From Oscillospiraceae bacterium (GTDB lineage: Bacteria > Bacillota_A > Clostridia > Oscillospirales > CAG-272), in contig SVUH01000024.1 of NCBI GenBank assembly GCA_015063335.1, positions 1 to 22,904 of the forward strand: a stretch of 22,904 nucleotides of DNA, read 5' to 3'. Position numbers and translations under genes: made by a program. The notes beneath the pieces are model-generated. The model saw only the letters and a list, made by a program, of their open reading frames with translations, ran no database searches and was not told where the DNA came from. Positions 20,301-22,904 of the stretch are shown here, one piece after another. Each line of letters opens with the position of its first letter. The stretch's first letter is position 1.

Positions 20301-22904
20301 ACGGTCAATTTGTTCGCACCGGTGTCCATATACGTTTTGCCCGCGAGGCTCAGGCGTCCGTTGACGATAATGGAAGCTGTATTCGAAGCTTCGGTCTTTA
20401 TGACCGATTCGTTTTCTTGGGACAAATTCACCACCGAAACGTCAGCGCCTTCATGAACTATCAAAGCGCTATCATCGGGGGTTATGATGTCGTATCCGTT
20501 AAGAGCAATACGGAAATAGGGGAGATCTCCGCTTATGGTCAGCGTATCGTTAAGGTCTGTAAGAAGTGTGATCTCGGGATGAAGTATTTCCGGGCTTATT
20601 CCGCCTTCAACCAAATCCTTGATCCTTTCCATGGCACTTTCCACATTGATATAGAGCTCCGTCTCCGACTCGGCGTCAGCGTCGCCGCTTGTTATGTAGA
20701 CAAGCTTAGCCTCTGCCTGCGTGCCGCAAACGAGACACTTGCCGTTCGAATCAAAGAATCTTTCCGACACAACGCCATTGGTGTGAGAGGTAAGCGTTTT
20801 GCTGTTTGAGTAAACTATACTGCCGCTGCAATCTTCAAGGCGGTAGACAGTGTCGCCGCTGAATGCAGGAATACCCGTGCCAACCGTCTGATAAAAGCTC
20901 TGTGTTCCGTCGGTGTTGCCATCGTTAAGATAGTAGGTAACCTCACCTATTTCAAACTGCACTGTAGTCTTGCCGCCGCTCAGAGTGTCAACGGTGGCTT
21001 GGCTTCCATTCGAGCCAACAGCGTCGCCCGTATAAACGTCGCTGTTATAGTAGCATCTCTCTATGGTGCCGTTGTTAATGCCCACAATGCCGCCGACGTT
21101 TGTTGTACCGCTGACGTTGCCGGTGTTGTAGCAATTTGCCACGGTTTTTTGGTTTAAGCCAACCACGCCGCCGACATTTGTTGTACCGCTGACATTGCCC
21201 GTGTTATAGCAGTTTTGTACGGTAGCCATGTTAGCATTATATCCCACAACACCGCCGATGTAAAGCTTGCCGCTGACAGTGCCGCTGTTGGCACAGCTGC
21301 TGACGGTAGCGTTGTTCTCGCCCACAACGCCGCCGACTTCCATCTCTGCGCCATTAACAGTGCTGATGTTGGTGCATCCGCTGACGGTGCCGTTATTCAC
21401 ACCCACAATGCCGCCCACAAAATTTTTACCGGAAAGGTAGGAATCGGCGATGATTACATTCTTAACGATGGCTATTCTGTAAAGATAACCGATAAAGGCT
21501 ATATGGTTGGCAGCCGAATCGTTATAATACAAACCGCTGACGGTAAATCCTGCGCCGTCAAAGGTGCCGGCGTAATTATTCGTGCTATTGCCGATAGGTG
21601 TCCATACTCTGAAATTCGAGCCGTCGCCGTTCAGGCTGCCGTCTGCATTCAGCACGTTTTGGTTGACCACGATGTTATTTGTCAGCTTACCGTTGATCTC
21701 TTTATTTCCGCTGTTGACCTGCGCTGCAAACCAGTAGAGCTTGCCCGCATTGTCTATCTCATAGAAACCGTCACCGTTCAGTGTGGGCTTTTCGCAGCCG
21801 CCACCACATATGCTGCAGAAGCCATTTTCGTATGCCACACTTTCTTTTGCTCCCAGCGTGGGATATTCGCCATCGTGAATATGCCAGGGGGAATATGAGG
21901 TGTTGCTCTCCACCCATTTGTTCAGCGCATCGACGAGAGAACCGGTATTGCCTAAAATTCCAATCATTTCCCAGCTTGAATCGGTTTTGCCTGCGGCGCC
22001 TTTAATTTGATCCTGCATAAGCTCCATGGAAGAGCCGTTTGTGGTGCCCTCGCCAATCGCTTTCTGCGAGCCGCCCGCATACCAATAACAATCAGTGATT
22101 GTTGCCATACTGCCAACTTGGCCAATGCAACCGCCCGCAACATTACCGCTGACGTCGCATGCGCTGTAGCAGTTGGTGATCGTGGCGGATTCAACTATCC
22201 CTACAAGACCTCCTGCGGTGGAGTTTGTATGACCTGTTCCACTAACGCTGCCTGTGTTATAGCTGTTGGTTATCGTGGTGTAGGAAACTCGCCCTGCAAG
22301 ACCGCCTACATAGGTATTTATGCTGCTTCCGTTGAGGTTACAGGTGCTGTAGCAGTTCTCTATCGTGACGGCGTTGGCATATCCAACCAGACCGCCTACG
22401 TAGGCGTTCCCCGCCGAAAGAGTGACCTTGATCTCTCCGCTGACGCCGACGTTTTTGACCGTTCCTCCTGTTACGTATCCGAAAAGGCCCGCATAAATTA
22501 CGGTAGACGATTCGATGGACAAACCGCTGATCGTATATCCCGCGCCGTCGAAGACGCCTTTGAATGCATTGATTTCGCCTGTGCCGATCGGGAGCCAATC
22601 GTGCCCCGACAGATCAATGTCCGCCATGAGTTTGACGTGTTGGCTTTCACTATTTACAAAAAAATTGGTTGCGGTTGCTTTGGAATTGTTGATGCCGGTC
22701 AGCTCAACAGTAGATTCTCCGTTGTATGCGTTCACCAATGCCGCAAAGCCCGCAAGCTGTTCCGGAGTGGAGATCTCGTAGGGGGCATCAATAGTTCCGG
22801 TCTTTCCACCATTGGTAGACGTGTTAAACGGCGAGAAGTCGGCGTAAGTGTATATGCGTTCGGATGCGTTTTTGCTATATTCGCCCCACGTTTCCGCGTT
22901 GAAC
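17363..22904 (-). CDS. Large GLUG-repeat surface protein, 5' end beyond window
   Basis: The frame stays open from the stop at 17363 to the window edge (at least 1846 residues), so the start and signal peptide are outside. From the N-terminal side: YEISTPEQLAGFAALVNAY leads into a first GLUG block (about 22560-22080; VGGLVGYANAVTIENCYS), a spacer with FCSICGGGC, a second GLUG block (about 21450-21040; IGGVVGYN, NCYNTGNVSG), a beta-rich region with ESETELYIN and NGYDIITPDD, and Ig-like/MBG-type repeats (about 19700-18950; YTVTWDKEGFVYAGTYTATI and DVTWDKDGFVDAGTYTATI). A coiled coil of some 400 residues follows (about 18690-17480). It ends in one transmembrane helix (TFIIIVCAVSGVALCGSGAF) and the basic tail DRKKKI. 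There is no LPXTG motif, so it is membrane-anchored, with the coiled coil as a stalk carrying adhesive domains. Family architecture is clear; ligand unknown. Confidence 0.9.
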   Translation of the reverse strand, partial: FNAETWGEYSKNASERIYTYADFSPFNTSTNGGKTGTIDAPYEISTPEQLAGFAALVNAYNGESTVELTGINNSKATATNFFVNSESQHVKLMADIDLSGHDWLPIGTGEINAFKGVFDGAGYTISGLSIESSTVIYAGLFGYVTGGTVKNVGVSGEIKVTLSAGNAYVGGLVGYANAVTIENCYSTCNLNGSSINTYVGGLAGRVSYTTITNSYNTGSVSGTGHTNSTAGGLVGIVESATITNCYSACDVSGNVAGGCIGQVGSMATITDCYWYAGGSQKAIGEGTTNGSSMELMQDQIKGAAGKTDSSWEMIGILGNTGSLVDALNKWVESNTSYSPWHIHDGEYPTLGAKESVAYENGFCSICGGGCEKPTLNGDGFYEIDNAGKLYWFAAQVNSGNKEINGKLTNNIVVNQNVLNADGSLNGDGSNFRVWTPIGNSTNNYAGTFDGAGFTVSGLYYNDSAANHIAFIGYLYRIAIVKNVIIADSYLSGKNFVGGIVGVNNGTVSGCTNISTVNGAEMEVGGVVGENNATVSSCANSGTVSGKLYIGGVVGYNANMATVQNCYNTGNVSGTTNVGGVVGLNQKTVANCYNTGNVSGTTNVGGIVGINNGTIERCYYNSDVYTGDAVGSNGSQATVDTLSGGKTTVQFEIGEVTYYLNDGNTDGTQSFYQTVGTGIPAFSGDTVYRLEDCSGSIVYSNSKTLTSHTNGVVSERFFDSNGKCLVCGTQAEAKLVYITSGDADAESETELYINVESAMERIKDLVEGGISPEILHPEITLLTDLNDTLTISGDLPYFRIALNGYDIITPDDSALIVHEGADVSVVNLSQENESVIKTEASNTASIIVNGRLSLAGKTYMDTGANKLTVGGAMGIYLSENITSTGYCELVFVNFDNSGANVTFGNSKGTLHIDTDLTDTIYVDRGTKTTEKIDAVITVGSGLKTTENLDKIMVVNELDAESLVKTFKHEDIGDGSKLLRDSEIIIGELSVTQNETEFTYNGTSQTPSVIVTIKTDDDTHSLNDNKHYIHEFQDGETYTDAGLYDLKIVFSNDIRMNEEENPYLEYQNISWTINKATPTASDFTFTLPADLTYNGEAKAVTVTVMDGIVGMGEITVKYVDADFNPVNGLPTNQGVYDLEISVAEGKNYTAVNDLFLVSFNISPFTLGEGNIAMYPGEYTYSGSKQQPEITVVVDGKPLVIDKDYTVTWDKEGFVYAGTYTATIQGIGNYKGSVEKSYVINPKPLVDSDISIYSAEETYSGGAYSPTISVKDGDIWLSTGPYGDFDVTWDKDGFVDAGTYTATITGKNNYSGSFTRTFVIKQAELELEFSSPITSVLPGNQIALTLNTNSDATPLWTLDKATLVSGSIVKVDDGLVIGQDEVKITVTYPETTNVKGGSKTISLDVGMADFTGEIAELEADISELNKLIEENGEIDQINEKIADITNRIQGLEDIKDAYKDADTALKQQLEAIIETAKQEAVNAASTALENAKTELKDLIKAGDADNASELTAAVANLNNAISLAQDTAQKFATDADVILKGELEGKITEAQNALRTAVEKVAKDLADAEKKLAEAIASGDAANASELTAAVANLNNAISLAQDTAQKFATDADAILKGELEGKITEAQNTLRSAVEKVAKDLADAEKKLAEAIASGDAALDDKISAVSASLSAAKAALEKADANNKAALTSKIEATEVTLDAAIKAVQKNLDDAKATLEKALADGDKANAAALIQAISELNAAIDAAETAAATADGSLKSELTAKIDNADATLDAAIKAVQKDLDDLKADIEAKNNELAKVDAENKAALEANDAELQTFIIIVCAVSGVALCGSGAFVVWFFIDRKKKI
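17937..18398. repeat. 231-bp tandem duplication in the coiled-coil stalk
   Basis: 17937-18167 and 18168-18398 are near-identical copies, 77 codons each, differing at only a few bases. The encoded unit runs from NASELTAAVANLNNAISLAQ to ADAEKKLAEAIASGDA. The period is a whole number of heptads (11 x 7), so the coiled coil stays in register. Confidence 0.9.

Overview
The window looks like a chromosomal segment from an endospore-forming member of the Clostridia. The evidence is a SpoVAF-type germination protein, AGGAGG-type ribosome binding sites, sigma-A-like promoters with 17-bp spacers, and a large GLUG-repeat surface protein typical of gut Firmicutes. Species cannot be assigned from the sequence alone. 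Core genes look moderately GC-rich, whereas the stretch from about 6.3 to 17.2 kb is visibly more AT-rich.

Left part (1-6293) is ordinary chromosome. It holds the end of RNase HI, an array of four small hairpins separated by ATATCAC, the glycolytic pair pgk-tpiA (minus strand), ilvE (plus), spoVAF (minus), a small DUF378 membrane protein, an unknown 121-aa protein and a tRNA-Pro(GGG) gene. Most units have a clear promoter and/or intrinsic terminator.

The tRNA-Pro gene is the anchor of a tandem array of integrated elements. The last 46 bases of the tRNA plus 5 flanking bases (6248-6298) recur exactly at 11982-12032, and a 24-base piece of the tRNA 3' end recurs at 16913-16936. Element 1 (about 6294-12027, 5.7 kb) carries a complete XerC/D-like tyrosine recombinase. 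Three cargo genes follow it on the same strand: a possible PD-(D/E)XK-like protein whose ATG directly follows the integrase stop, an SseB-domain protein and an unknown Ala/Gly-rich protein. The element also has an XRE regulator and a divergent three-gene cassette of small overlapping genes ending in a DUF4160-like protein. Element 2 (about 12028-16936, 4.9 kb) resembles an integrated small plasmid. It has a broken integrase (arm-binding start joined out of frame to a catalytic domain), a replication-initiator-like protein preceded by a coupled 26-codon ORF, an unknown protein, a serine resolvase, and a zinc-ribbon membrane protein behind a highly structured leader RNA ending in an attenuator-like terminator. 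Symmetric GTTGCAAA repeats near both ends look like integrase arm sites, and a strong promoter at its right end points across the att site. To its right, 16937-17233 is the decayed relic of a third element: the first codons and upstream region of an integrase closely related to that of element 1.

Right part (17363-22904, minus strand) is one very large gene, cut by the window edge. It encodes an extracellular protein of at least 1846 residues: GLUG repeats, Ig-like/MBG-type repeats, a long coiled coil containing a 231-bp tandem duplication, and a C-terminal membrane anchor.

The most interesting material is the tandem tRNA-Pro array with its cargo, the structured leader at 16153-16302, and the small-gene cassette at 10984-11765.
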